Shown piece after piece: positions 42,601 to 56,068 of a DNA stretch of 64,000 nt; positions within the stretch are counted from its first letter, which is position 1; every line of letters begins with the position of its first letter. The DNA comes from Rapana venosa (lineage: Eukaryota; Mollusca; Gastropoda; Neogastropoda; Muricidae). A model generated the notes under the pieces. It worked only from the letters and a program-made list of their open reading frames with translations, had not been told where the DNA came from and did not search any database. The stretch spans positions 63,214,429 to 63,278,428 of the forward strand of contig CM054135.1 of the NCBI GenBank assembly GCA_028751875.1. Direction: 5' to 3'. The position numbers and the translations under genes are program-made.

Positions 42601-44481
42601 TCTACCATGCACTAAAGTATCAAGGCATAATCGATAATGACATTTCCTTTTTGCTTCAAAAATATGTTTAAAAACACCCAACCTCTTATATCTTGACCAC
42701 CTATTACCATGAAAAAATGTGACCATTTCTTATTTTGTCACTTCCTGCAGTGCAGCATTTCAGTGTGTAAAAACTTTTCATAGAACTGTCTGATTTTCAG
42801 ACTGGTTTGGTTTTTGGGGTTTAGTTTTGTTTTGTTATCAAATAGTTTTCTTTCTTTCTTTTTTTTTTTTTGCTGCAGGTTAATGACATGTTAACAACTA
42901 AAAATGTATCTCCGGTACAATATGACTCATTATGTGAAGGAGGGTTACAAATACTAACCATAAGAAAAAAGTAGATCCTTTCATTATAATACAAATTATG
43001 ATTCTACAGGTCAGAACATTACATGTAAAATACATACATTATACCTTATGTTCTAGACAGGTTTTCACTGACATTTATAACAATAAAAAGGGTAAGATAT
43101 TCTGAGAATTAACCAAACAGAATCCAAACTTGTTGACAAATTGATACGATTTCATATCTAATCTTTTAAGATACTTTTTATATTGTATACTATAAACCAT
43201 TAGTAGATCTAGATTCATTTTTTTTTTTATATCTCATTTACACTGAAACATATTAATAGCATTACCGCAGCGTGATCATGTTGTGATTAAATACATAATA
43301 AAGTGTGAATAGAAGAGTTAAATCTGACAAAGAGAGTAACAGAAGAGCTAAGTGTCACAAACTCTACAATACAAAAGAGTTTGGGTTTTTTTTTTTATAT
43401 ACTGTATCGAAGCCAATGAAAATTATTATACCCATAGACTACTCACATCTCAAAGCTGTCCACCTCCTCTTTGTATGTGCTGTTTAGCTGGGGCTTCACT
43501 TTCCTGTAACTGGTTTCGTAAGTCCTGAAACCAAAGACAAATTTTTTGAAGTTGTTTGCAAAACTGTTACATCCATTTGATACTTCTGTCCTTTGCTTTG
43601 CATATTTATTTCTTTAGTACATATGGCCCAAATAGGTGGGTTTTTGTTTTTGTTTTTTTTAACATGTGTGTATTACTCTTTGAGTTGCTCTGCCAATTTT
43701 TGCATTCTATAAAATGTATTAATTGAAGTAACTCCACTGGACTCAAATGTAGATTCAAAAGAGTTTGGCAATATGACAGTTCCTCTATCCACCACAGTCA
43801 AGTATCTACGTGTTGTTATTAACACACTCTCCAAGCAAAAATTCATCACCCAGACCTACCAGTCGTGATACTATCAATTACGGCGTATAAGCGCAATTCG
43901 AAGGTACCTGTTCGCTGATGCAACATCCAAACTTGTCACATCTCTTTCTCTCACGTCTGGACTATTGTAATTCTCTTTTGGCTGGTCTGCCAGCATCATC
44001 TATCCACTCCCTTCAATGTATACAAAACTCAGCAGCTTGAATAGTCCTCAAAAAGAAAAAAATCTGAGCATATTACTCCTCTCTTGCGATCTCTCCACTG
44101 GTTGCCTGTGCCACAGAGAATAAACTATAAGATCAGTACCCTCTGTTATAAATGTCTCCACAATACAGCACCCTCCTACCTCTGTGAATGTCTTCACCTG
44201 TACAGTCCTCGTTCCCTCCGCTCTGCTGCAGATACCCTGTGCCTATGAATACGTAGATTTAACCAATCCACCGTTGGCTGTCGCTCTTTCTCCGTTTCTG
44301 GTCCATCAATCTGGAATGACCTCCCTCTCTCCCTTTGCGAAAAGCCTATTTACGACACTTTTAAATCCAGCCTCAAGACATACCTATTTCAAACCTAAGA
44401 CTTCCCCCTATTGTTTCATCTCATAATTAGCTCTCCCTGCCTTCAATGACCAAATTTCCCATCATCCTGCCAAAGAGTATA

Positions 44482-44536
<55 letters not shown>

Positions 44537-45618
44537 TGTGTGTGTGTGAAAACTGTTAATTATTGTTGGTTGCACGTGTGGAGTGGATTGAATGCAAGGA
44601 CTTTGAGTTTGGGTTGGATTTTTTTTACAAGATATAGTGCCATATAAATTCCATTTATTATTATTATTATTTCTAGGTGAAGTGCTTTCACAAGGTTACT
44701 TCTTCCCATTGTGCTTTCAAAAGTATCATACACAGCTCACATCCAAGTTTAGTTTCTTGCCACAACACTCCAAGAGCCAGCAACCAGAAAGAGCTCTGTC
44801 AATATTCTTAGCTTGCCATGAAATCACAACCAAAAAAGGACTAGGCAGATCAGACTTTCAGTCAGAGCAACTTAATCCTTGCTCAGTTCTAGACTGAAAA
44901 CATCTAAAATGACAGACTGCCTTAGGATCAAGCTGAATAAGCACTGAAGAAGCCAATTCTGGATAGGTGATCCACTAACCCGTTAAACAACAGTCTGCAT
45001 GTACAAACCTGAAGACTTTTCCCAACTTTACTCACCATGAACTCCACTAAGGTTAAAAAGGCCAATGAATCTGATATATATATTTTTTTAAGCATTTCAT
45101 AAAGACTCTCACTGGGAGATGCAACTGAAAAATAAAATAATACACAGCACATGAGAAATCAGTCATGTTCAAGGCTATGAGACAGGACTGCAGTTGAACA
45201 TTGTTTCTGTGCAATGCCCTTTAGTATACATCCATGTCAACAGGGCTTTCACATCCATGTATGTGTACGCTTCAGTGTGAAGAAATCTGCATTGCATTCA
45301 TCCCTAAAAGAGAGGACACATGAACATGTGGTCTGAGTCTTCCTTGATATAAAGCTAATAATGCCCTCATCATACTGATTCAAATTAAGAGTACTCTCAA
45401 TGAGTCATCCAAAACTTGAAAAAAAGATGTCAATTTGGAACATATTCTGAGGCATTTTATTATATAACTGGCTCTATTAGTCTATTACACTACACTCTAC
45501 AGTTACTGAAAATAGCTAACAGGTGTATACATCCATACAACATACTTGGTAAAAAATTTCATTCAACTGCTATATTTTGGTAAAGAATTTCATTCAACCG
45601 CTATCTGTCCTGCCATGG

Positions 45619-45678
<60 letters not shown>

Positions 45679-48600
45679 TAAAAGCAAAGTTGGGAGGGGG
45701 GATCTTGTTACACAAAACAGTTCATAACACATTTGAGCTCTCATCTGCACTAACTTAGTAACTATCAATCTTTTCAGTTTGCCTCTAATGCACATATGTA
45801 TACTATAACTGAAGGCCAACTTCTCCTGCACTGGCCTTGTGAGTACAGGCTGAGGAAGTGGAATCAATACTGCCACAGTGCCAGGCAGTTAACCATCAAA
45901 TGCTTTCAAAACCACTGAGCCGTAACTGCTATGCCATGCCATGAACAGAACAGAGGCCTCTGTTGACTTGTTTTTTCTTCAGATCCAACATTGGCAACAA
46001 TCACCTTGTTTTTGTTCATTTCCTACAGATGTACAAGTCGGACAGTATACCATAACATGGTTTTGGTATGTTTCAGAAATTACCCGAGTCAGTAAAGATG
46101 AGCTCAAACTAGTATTAGCTATTTTAGTAAAGTAGATATATCCATGAAGATCAGGAGAAACTTAAGGCAATTCAGTGAGCCTACATATATATACACTAGG
46201 CTAGTATGAATGCATACTGGTGCATGCATACATGTGTGTGTGTACATGTGCCCAAACATGTGAGCACACATGCGTTATGACTTATGTGCAAGCATAAAAT
46301 TGCAGGTATGTCACAAGTGAATGCATTTAAATTTTACACTAAAACCACTGCAAAGACTAAGTTAAAGGAGAAATTTACAGATAAAATCAGTAAATCATAC
46401 TAGATGATGTGCTTCTGAAAATTTTGCATAACTTATTCCCCATCCCCATCAAATTTTCCTCATTTTTTTTCTCAAATGCTATACTCTTTTGCAAATGGTT
46501 CCTTTAATACTTTTCCTTATGTGCTATCAGTGATATTGTAATGTAATGGAGCGTCTGTAAGTTATTGATTTGCTTATAAGCACCATTTCTAATGCCTTTA
46601 TTGAGCGCTTTGATTTGTTGCTTTACATGATTCAGGGCTATATATAAATTCCATACATTATTATTATTATTATTTATCTTGATCTGTAGAATGGTTTTAG
46701 ACAAATGATATAGAATGGTTTAAGACGAATACAAAATGTTATTATAAGTTATAAATGAACTGTAGTAGTTGTTAAGCATCAGCAGCAGCTGGTTATCACA
46801 GTATCAGTATCAATCATGTATCAACCACAGAAAACTTAAGTTGAAAATCAGTCAATATGATAATCAATCATAGTGTAACCTGGTTGCTGCTCAAAGTTTT
46901 AACAACTAATAGTAATACTGTGTCACAATCAGATCAACTTTACGTGTGTAACAAACATCCAGCATTAACAATTTAACGATTATGTCAACATTGCATCAGT
47001 TGAAAAGCACTGCAACTGCAAAGATCTATAAATTATTCTTTCTGGCAACTGCTGGTAGGGGCGAGTCTTTTCTGTACAGCATCGGTGTTTATTTCTAGTA
47101 GTGTAATGCTGCTTATTCTACTTCATCCATCCCACCTTACCCTCCCCCCACCCTCTCTTTCCCCCTCCCTCTCTATAATGTAGTCTTGAAGAGGTTTCAT
47201 GTTTGCTTGAACTGCAAATGTAACAAAAAAAAACTTACGAAGTAGATAATCAAACTGAATTTTTCTCTCTCTCAATCAATCAATAAGATGCAATAATTGA
47301 TAAAAGCAGAATAGCTCATTACTTTTGTAGCTTGTAGCTGTATACAAATCAATAATATATTTTTTTTAAGTCATGAAATTTCCTCCAGCACAGTAGAATA
47401 AAAATGGTAAAAAGAAAATGATCTCTCTCTCTCTCTCTCTCTCCACCCTCCCTCCAATAATTCAAAGAGAAACATTTCTTTTCAATGTTGCATGCTGAGT
47501 AATACAGAGTATGCTCACAAAACTGAAGATATATATATAAAAATATCCTTCAAATTAAAATGCTTCCTTCAGGCAAAAGAATAAAATATATTGGAGGATG
47601 GGGTGGGGTGTGGGGTGGGGCAATGAGTCAAGATGTCAGCACCTGTCGACCAAAGGCTAGTAAGGCTAATGAATACTAATAACTAGTAATAAGTCCGCCT
47701 GCTTCAGTGATAACTATGTAAATCACAATATAAATCCCAACAATTCAAGGAAATAACAATCAGTGTCGTAGAGCAAAATGCAATCGGCAAATAGTTTTTA
47801 TTAATAGAAAGCACTCAACTGTGACTGAAGCCCCTACCCACTGCACAGGAGTTGGTAAGGGGTTCACAAAAGTGCTAAACAGTACTTAAGTTACATGTAT
47901 ATTAATATACAGGTCATGCTGAGTGGCTGTAAGTAATGTAACCACACCTTCTCTCAGTCTCTGCCATATAGAGCATACCATGCATTCAACTTTTTAAGTG
48001 TGTACTGTAATTTATGTGTACTGTTACTAGCACAGCTGAAGTGACACAACAAAATAGTACAAACCCCCACCCTGAAAAGTACTTTTTTCGAAATATTCTA
48101 GCACAACTCCTGTAAAATCTGTCAGTTTTACCATCTTAATTACTACGGGGCATTCCATGTAACTGTAAGCATAACTGATATCTAGATCAATGCTTGCCTG
48201 CAAATGTACATGAAAATAGTATGCACACAAAAATTATATTCAAGCAGTTATATGCACAGACGACAGGTCTGACCTTAAAAAAAAATTAGTTCACACACAC
48301 TACCAACAGGCAACACTTTTTTTTTTAAATCTGAAAACTAGTGAAAGAAAATCTACTGTTTTCCACATCAATCTAAAGAGCACTCAATCTCTCTCTGAGG
48401 TGTGTGTGTGTGTGTGTGTTTTGTGTGTGTGTGTGTGTGTTGTTGTGTGTGTGTGTTGTGTGTGTGTGTTGTGGTGTGAGTGAGTGTATATGTTTGAGTG
48501 TGTGTGCGCACACACACGTGCACATGCATGCTTACATGTATGATGTAAGCATGAGAACAATTAAATTTTTATGCAGGCTATGACTGTATGAGTATGACTA

Positions 48601-51600
48601 TGTGAGTGTGCACTTACACTGCTTGCATGAGTAAGCGTGTCATTAATGCAAGCATGAGTGGGTGTGTCAATGAATGCATACTGTATCATATTCACATGCA
48701 CCAGCGTGAGTGGGGGGAGCCATACTTGTGAATTAGTAAATTCATAAATGTGTGCATCACTATATATGTATATGATTGTATCACTGTATCATTGTATGTG
48801 CTTCATTATGACATGATACTGACAGACTCAGAGACTGAGTAGTCAGCATGGCAACAGTATAAACAACATTAGATTGGATTGGATTTGCTTTACATGATAC
48901 AGCAGACGAGATATTCTAAACTGAATCATCATTAACTTAGTAACAGGGTGAACTGAGTGAAGCAATACTAAAACTTTAAATCAAATAATCACAGAGCAAA
49001 GATCACGACGAAAACAAATACACTCACTGATGATTCGGTGGATTGACTGATTCAGCTTTTACTTATTTTAGTTTTCACATATAACTGGTCCCATCTATAC
49101 CCATCCTCTGCAAGTGCAACAATGAGAGGTTACCATATATCATTATGTATTCATTGTAGGTTATTAGAGTTGTTTAAACTATAGTAGTCTAACTCTAAGT
49201 CACTAATTTGGAATAATGGAATCAGTTCCAAGGTTTTCCATTTTATAAACTAATTATTTCATTATTATTTAGTAAATGATGTGGAAGCAGAGACTGCTTT
49301 TCCTTTTAAAATACACTCATCAATTGTAACACAGATAACTGAAACTGGAAAAGCCAATTTGAAGCTCTACTTTAGCACTTAAGACCCTCATTCTGTTCTT
49401 ATTCTTCGATGTAACTTCTTTTTCTTTCACTTCTTACAAAACACTAGTACAGTACAGAACTTTCAGACATGACAAAAGCTTATTCTTTAGGTTTTCTTCA
49501 ATTCTATTACAGTTCCAGCAGCACCATCTGATTTAGGGACTGTGATTTATTTATTTTAGCACTACTTTACTACATTTTACTACTTTAGCATTACTTTTAT
49601 TAGTTTATTAAATGTGTCAGAAAGACATTTGAGACCTGTATACATTTACATTTGGAACATAGTACTATCCTTTCACTAGTTTCACTATTTCAGTCATAAA
49701 TTGTCACTTTTTTTAATGCCTATCATAAAATTAGCATCATGATTATATGTTGTTTTTTTTTTAAAACCAAAAAAACCTAATGGGCTAATAGCAGGTGCGT
49801 TCCATTGATAGACTCGGCCTGAAAATGACCTCCCTTGCTTAAACCCTGCCTGTTAGGCCTAAATCTAGTCAAAAAATAAATAATGACCATGGACACCTTT
49901 CTCACGTCGATCACACTATTGCCTCCAACTTGTATGCACAATCCGCAAATCATCAACTTAATCAATGCAGCAAGGTGCATTTTGATATTTCTTGCACGCA
50001 CTCCGTTCTTAATTTTCGCACGACGCTTCCACATGTAGCAGTGTAGGTATACTGGTACTGATAGTTTACATGGACCGAGTGGAGCAACTAGAATGCCTGA
50101 GAAGGTTACAAAAAGCTATTTGGCCAGTACTTACACCGTAGAAGAGGTTCGGCGATCTCGCACTGGAGATGGCTGTTGAGAGCGACGATTTGTCTTCATA
50201 GCTGCTTACACTCACTTCACAGCATAGCATAGTAATGCGCTCAACCCACGACAATTGTCATGATGGAGGACTGCTATGCCTAAGCTAGGCTAGCCCTAAG
50301 TGAGTGTGTTCGACTTTGGGAGGGAACGCCACTTCCAATTGGTTGTTATTTTTGGATACTGTGTTTGACACATTCTACCTGTTAGGGGCCAATTTAAAAA
50401 TACTGTTTGGGACGAGCGGTTAAAATGGGTTAAAAAAAATGTTTTCCACCCAATAACCCCATAAGAAAAACTAACCAATGAACCATTCAAGAAAAATGGG
50501 GGAAAGGGTGGTGTCAGTATTTTGTCTGAACGTGTGTTGTTTTTTTCGCCGGAAAACAACAAAAACCTTCATGCAGCTGGTTATCACAGTATCAGTATCA
50601 ATCATGTATCAACCACAGAAAACTTAAGTTGAAAATCAGTCAATATGATAATCAATCATAGTGTAACCTGGTTGCTGCTCAAAGTTTTAACAACTAATAG
50701 TAATACTGTGTCACAATCAGATCAACTTTACGTGTGTAACAAACATCCAGCATTAACAATTTAACGATTATGTCAACATTGCATCAGTTGAAAAGCACTG
50801 CAACTGCAAAGATCTATAAATTATTCTTTCTGGCAACTGCTGGTAGGGGCGAGTCTTTTCTGTACAGCATCGGTGTTTATTTCTAGTAGTGTAATGCTGC
50901 TTATTCTACTTCATCCATCCCACCTTACCCTCCCCCCACCCTCTCTTTCCCCCTCCCTCTCTATAATGTAGTCTTGAAGAGGTTTCATGTTTGCTTGAAC
51001 TGCAAATGTAACAAAAAAAACTTACGAAGTAGATAATCAAACTGAATTTTTCTCTCTCTCAATCAATCAATAAGATGCAATAATTGATAAAAGCAGAATA
51101 GCTCATTACTTTTGTAGCTTGTAGCTGTATACAAATCAATAATATATTTTTTTTAAGTCATGAAATTTCCTCCCAGCACAGTAGAATAAAAATGGTAAAA
51201 AGAAAATGATCTCTCTCTCTCTCTCTCTCTCCACCCTCCCTCCAATAATTCAAAGAGAAACATTTCTTTTCAATGTTGCATGCTGAGTAATACAGAGTAT
51301 GCTCACAAAACTGAAGATATATATATAAAAATATCCTTCAAATTAAAATGCTTCCTTCAGGCAAAAGAATAAAATATATTGGAGGATGGGGTGGGGGGTG
51401 GGGGTGGGGCAATGAGTCAAGATGTCAGCACCTGTCGACCAAAGGCTAGTAAGGCTAATGAATACTAATAACTAGTAATAAGTCCGCCTGCTTCAGTGAT
51501 AACTATGTAAATCACAATATAAATCCCAACAATTCAAGGAAATAACAATCAGTGTCGTAGAGCAAAATGCAATCGGCAAATAGTTTTATTAATAGAAAGC

Positions 51601-52181
51601 ACTCAACTGTGACTGAAGCCCCTACCCACTGCACAGGAGTTGGTAAGGGGTTCACAAAAGTGCTAAACAGTACTTAAGTTACATGTATATTAATATACAG
51701 GTCATGCTGAGTGGCTGTAAGTAATGTAACCCACACCTTCTCTCAGTCTCTGCCATAGAGCATACCATGCATTCAACTTTTAAGTGTGTACTGTAATTTA
51801 TGTGTACTGTTACTAGCACAGCTGAAGTGACACAACAAAATAGTACAACCCCACCCTGAAAAGTACTTTTTTCGAAATATTCTAGCACAACTCCTGTAAA
51901 ATCTGTCAGTTTTACCATCTTAATTACTACTGGGCATTCCATGTAACTGTAAGCATATACTGATATCTAGATCAATGCTTGCCTGCAAATGTACATGAAA
52001 ATAGTATGCACACAAAAATTATATTCAAGCAGTTATATGCACAGACGACAGGTCTGACCTTTAAAAAAAAATTAGTTCACACACACTACCAACAGGCAAC
52101 ACTTTTTTTTTTAAATCTGAAACTAGTGAAAGAAAATCTACTGTTTTCACATCAATCTAAAGAGCACTCAATCTCTCTCTG

Positions 52182-52277
<96 letters not shown>

Positions 52278-55200
52278 TGAGTGTATATGTTTGAGTGTGT
52301 GTGCGCACACACACGTGCACATGCATGCTTACATGTATGATGTAAGCATGAGAACAATTAAATTTTTATGCAGGCTATGACTGTATGAGTATGACTAGTG
52401 TGAGTGTGCACTTACACTGCTTGCATGAGTAAGCGTGTCATTAATGCAAGCATGAGTGGGTGTGTCAATGAATGCATACTGTATCATATTCACATGCACC
52501 AGCGTGAGTGGGAGGAGCCATACTTGTGAATTAGTAAATTCATAAATGTGTGCATCACTATATATGTATATGATTGTATCACTGTATCATTGTATGTGCT
52601 TCATTATGACATGATACTGACAGACTCAGAGACTGAGTAGTCAGCATGGCAACAGTATAAACAACATTAGATTGGATTGGATTTGCTTTACATGATACAG
52701 CAGACGAGATATTCTAAACTGAATCATCATTAACTTAGTAACAGGGTGAACTGAGTGAAGCAATACTAAAACTTTAAATCAAATAATCACAGAGCAAAGA
52801 TCACGACGAAAACAAATACACTCACTGATGATTCGGTGGATTGACTGATTCAGCTTTTACTTATTTTAGTTTTCACATATAACTGGTCCCATCTATACCC
52901 ATCCTCTGCAAGTGCAACAATGAGAGGTTACCATATATCATTATGTATTCATTGTAGGTTATTAGAGTTGTTTAAACTATAGTAGTCTAACTCTAAGTCA
53001 CTAATTTGGAATAATGGAATCAGTTCCAAGGTTTTCCATTTTATAAACTAATTATTTCATTATTATTTAGTAAATGATGTGGAAGCAGAGACTGCTTTTC
53101 CTTTTAAAATACACTCATCAATTGTAACACAGATAACTGAAACTGGAAAAGCCAATTTGAAGCTCTACTTTAGCACTTAAGACCCTCATTCTGTTCTTAT
53201 TCTTCGATGTAACTTCTTTTTCTTTCACTTCTTACAAAACACTAGTACAGTACAGAACTTTCAGACATGACAAAAGCTTATTCTTTAGGTTTTCTTCAAT
53301 TCTATTACAGTTCCAGCAGCACCATCTGATTTAGGGACTGTGATTTATTTATTTTAGCACTACTTTACTACATTTTACTACTTTAGCATTACTTTTATTA
53401 GTTTATTAAATGTGTCAGAAAGACATTTGAGACCTGTATACATTTACATTTGGAACATAGTACTATCCTTTCACTAGTTTCACTATTTCAGTCATAAATT
53501 GTCACTTTTTTTAATGCCTATCATAAAATTAGCATCATGATTATATGTTGTTGTTTTTTTTTAAAACCAAAAAAACCTAATGGGCTAATAGCAGGTGCGT
53601 TCCATTGATAGACTCGGCCTGAAAATGACCTCCCTTGCTTAAACCCTGCCTGTTAGGCCTAAATCTAGTCAAAAAATAAATAATGACCATGGACACCTTT
53701 CTCACGTCGATCACACTATTGCCTCCAACTTTGTATGCACAATCCGCAAATCATCAACTTAATCAAATGCAGCAAGGTGCATTTTGATATTTCTTGCACG
53801 CACTCCGTTCTTAATTTTCGCACGACGCTTCCACATGTAGCAGTGTAGGTATACTGGTACTGATAGTTTACATGGACCGAGTGGAGCAACTAGAATGCCT
53901 GAGAAGGTTACAAAAAGCTATTTGGCCAGTACTTACACCGTAGAAGAGGTTCGGCGATCTCGCACTGGAGATGGCTGTTGAGAGCGACGATTTGTCTTCA
54001 TAGCTGCTTACACTCACTTCACAGCATAGCATAGTAATGCGCTCAACCCACGACAATTGTCATGATGGAGGACTGCTATGCCTAAGCTAGGCTAGCCCTA
54101 AGTGAGTGTGTTCGACTTTGGGAGGGAACGCCACTTCCAATTGGTTGTTATTTTTGGATACTGTGTTTGACACATTCTACCTGTTAGGGGCCAATTTAAA
54201 AATACTGTTTGGGACGAGCGGTTAAAATGGGTTAAAAAAAATGTTTTCCACCCAATAACCCCATAAGAAAAACTAACCAATGAACCATTCAAGAAAAATG
54301 GGGGAAAGGGTGGTGTCAGTATTTTGTCTGAACGGTGTTGTTTTTTTCGCCGGAAAACAACAAAAACCTTCATGCAGCTGGTTATCACAGTATCAGTATC
54401 AATCATGTATCAACCACAGAAAACTTAAGTTGAAAATCAGTCAATATGATAATCAATCATAGTGTAACCTGGTTGCTGCTCAAAGTTTTAACAACTAATA
54501 GTAATACTGTGTCACAATCAGATCAACTTTACGTGTGTAACAAACATCCAGCATTAACAATTTAACGATTATGTCAACATTGCATCAGTTGAAAAGCACT
54601 GCAACTGCAAAGATCTATAAATTATTCTTTCTGGCAACTGCTGGTAGGGGCGAGTCTTTTCTGTACAGCATCGGTGTTTATTTCTAGTAGTGTAATGCTG
54701 CTTATTCTACTTCATCCATCCCACCTTACCCTCCCCCCACCCTCTCTTTCCCCCTCCCTCTCTATAATGTAGTCTTGAAGAGGTTTCATGTTTGCTTGAA
54801 CTGCAAATGTAACAAAAAAAACTTACGAAGTAGATAATCAAACTGAATTTTTCTCTCTCTCAATCAATCAATAAGATGCAATAATTGATAAAAGCAGAAT
54901 AGCTCATTACTTTTGTAGCTTGTAGCTGTATACAAATCAATAATATATTTTTTTTAAGTCATGAAATTTCCTCCCAGCACAGTAGAATAAAAATGGTAAA
55001 AAGAAAATGATCTCTCTCTCTCTCTCTCTCCACCCTTCCTCCAATAATTCAAAGAGAAACATTTCTTTTCAATGTTGCATGCTGAGTAATACAGAGTATG
55101 CTCACAAAACTGAAGATATATATATAAAAATATCCTTCAAATTAAAATGCTTCCTTCAGGCAAAAGAATAAAATATATTGGAGGATGGGGTGGGGGGTGG

Positions 55201-55981
55201 GGGTGGGGCAATGAGTCAAGATGTCAGCACCTGTCGACCAAAGGCTAGTAAGGCTAATGAATACTAATAACTAGTAATAAGTCTGCCTGCTTCAGTGATA
55301 ACTATGTAAATCACAATATAAATCCCAACAATTCAAGGAAATAACAATCAGTGTCGTAGAGCAAAATGCAATCGGCAAATAGTTTTATTAATAGAAAGCA
55401 CTCAACTGTGACTGAAGCCCCTACCCACTGCACAGGAGTTGGTAAGGGGTTCACAAAAGTGCTAAACAGTACTTAAGTTACATGTATATTAATATACAGG
55501 TCATGCTGAGTGGCTGTAAGTAATGTAACCCACACCTTCTCTCAGTCTCTGCCATAGAGCATACCATGCATTCAACTTTTAAGTGTGTACTGTAATTTAT
55601 GTGTACTGTTACTAGCACAGCTGAAGTGACACAACAAAATAGTACAACCCCCACCCTGAAAAGTACTTTTTTCGAAATATTCTAGCACAACTCCTGTAAA
55701 ATCTGTCAGTTTTACCATCTTAATTACTACTGGGCATTCCATGTAACTGTAAGCATATACTGATATCTAGATCAATGCTTGCCTGCAAATGTACATGAAA
55801 ATAGTATGCACACAAAAATTATATTCAAGCAGTTATATGCACAGACGACAGGTCTGACCTTTAAAAAAAAATTAGTTCACACACACTACCAACAGGCAAC
55901 ACTTTTTTTTTTAAATCTGAAACTAGTGAAAGAAAATCTACTGTTTTCACATCAATCTAAAGAGCACTCAATCTCTCTCTG

Positions 55982-56068
<87 letters not shown>

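Larger units (their letters stand above)
37289..43446. other. Intron between SUN exons 2 and 3
   Basis: 6.2 kb with the duplications, poly-G, poly-C and MITE-like element listed separately; no coding sequence recognised. Confidence 0.6.
46785..50572. repeat. 3.8 kb tandem repeat, copy 1 (proximal)
   Basis: It starts at GCAGCTGGTTATCACAG and ends at AAAAACCTTCAT. It holds a (CT)n tract, G-rich run, an interrupted (GT)n microsatellite (48401-48486), about 1.7 kb of unique intronic DNA, and the SUN first exon with putative promoter. It differs from copies 2 and 3 by a couple of dozen small changes, mainly one-base indels. Confidence 0.95.

Noticed and set aside
43740..44426. CR1 fragment as a host gene in the SUN intron
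   Set aside because: The motifs are those of CR1 reverse transcriptase, with several stops and a LINE 3' end.
50066..50254. 62-residue open frame starting [10 protein letters not shown], present in all three repeat copies
   Set aside because: It overlaps the SUN first exon in another frame; joined to exon 2 it meets a TGA, and it has no family resemblance.
52157..52380. His-Thr and Cys-Val repeat proteins over GT tracts (also 16334-16799, 20766-21063, 45546-45876, 55968-56176)
   Set aside because: Direct translation of dinucleotide repeats.
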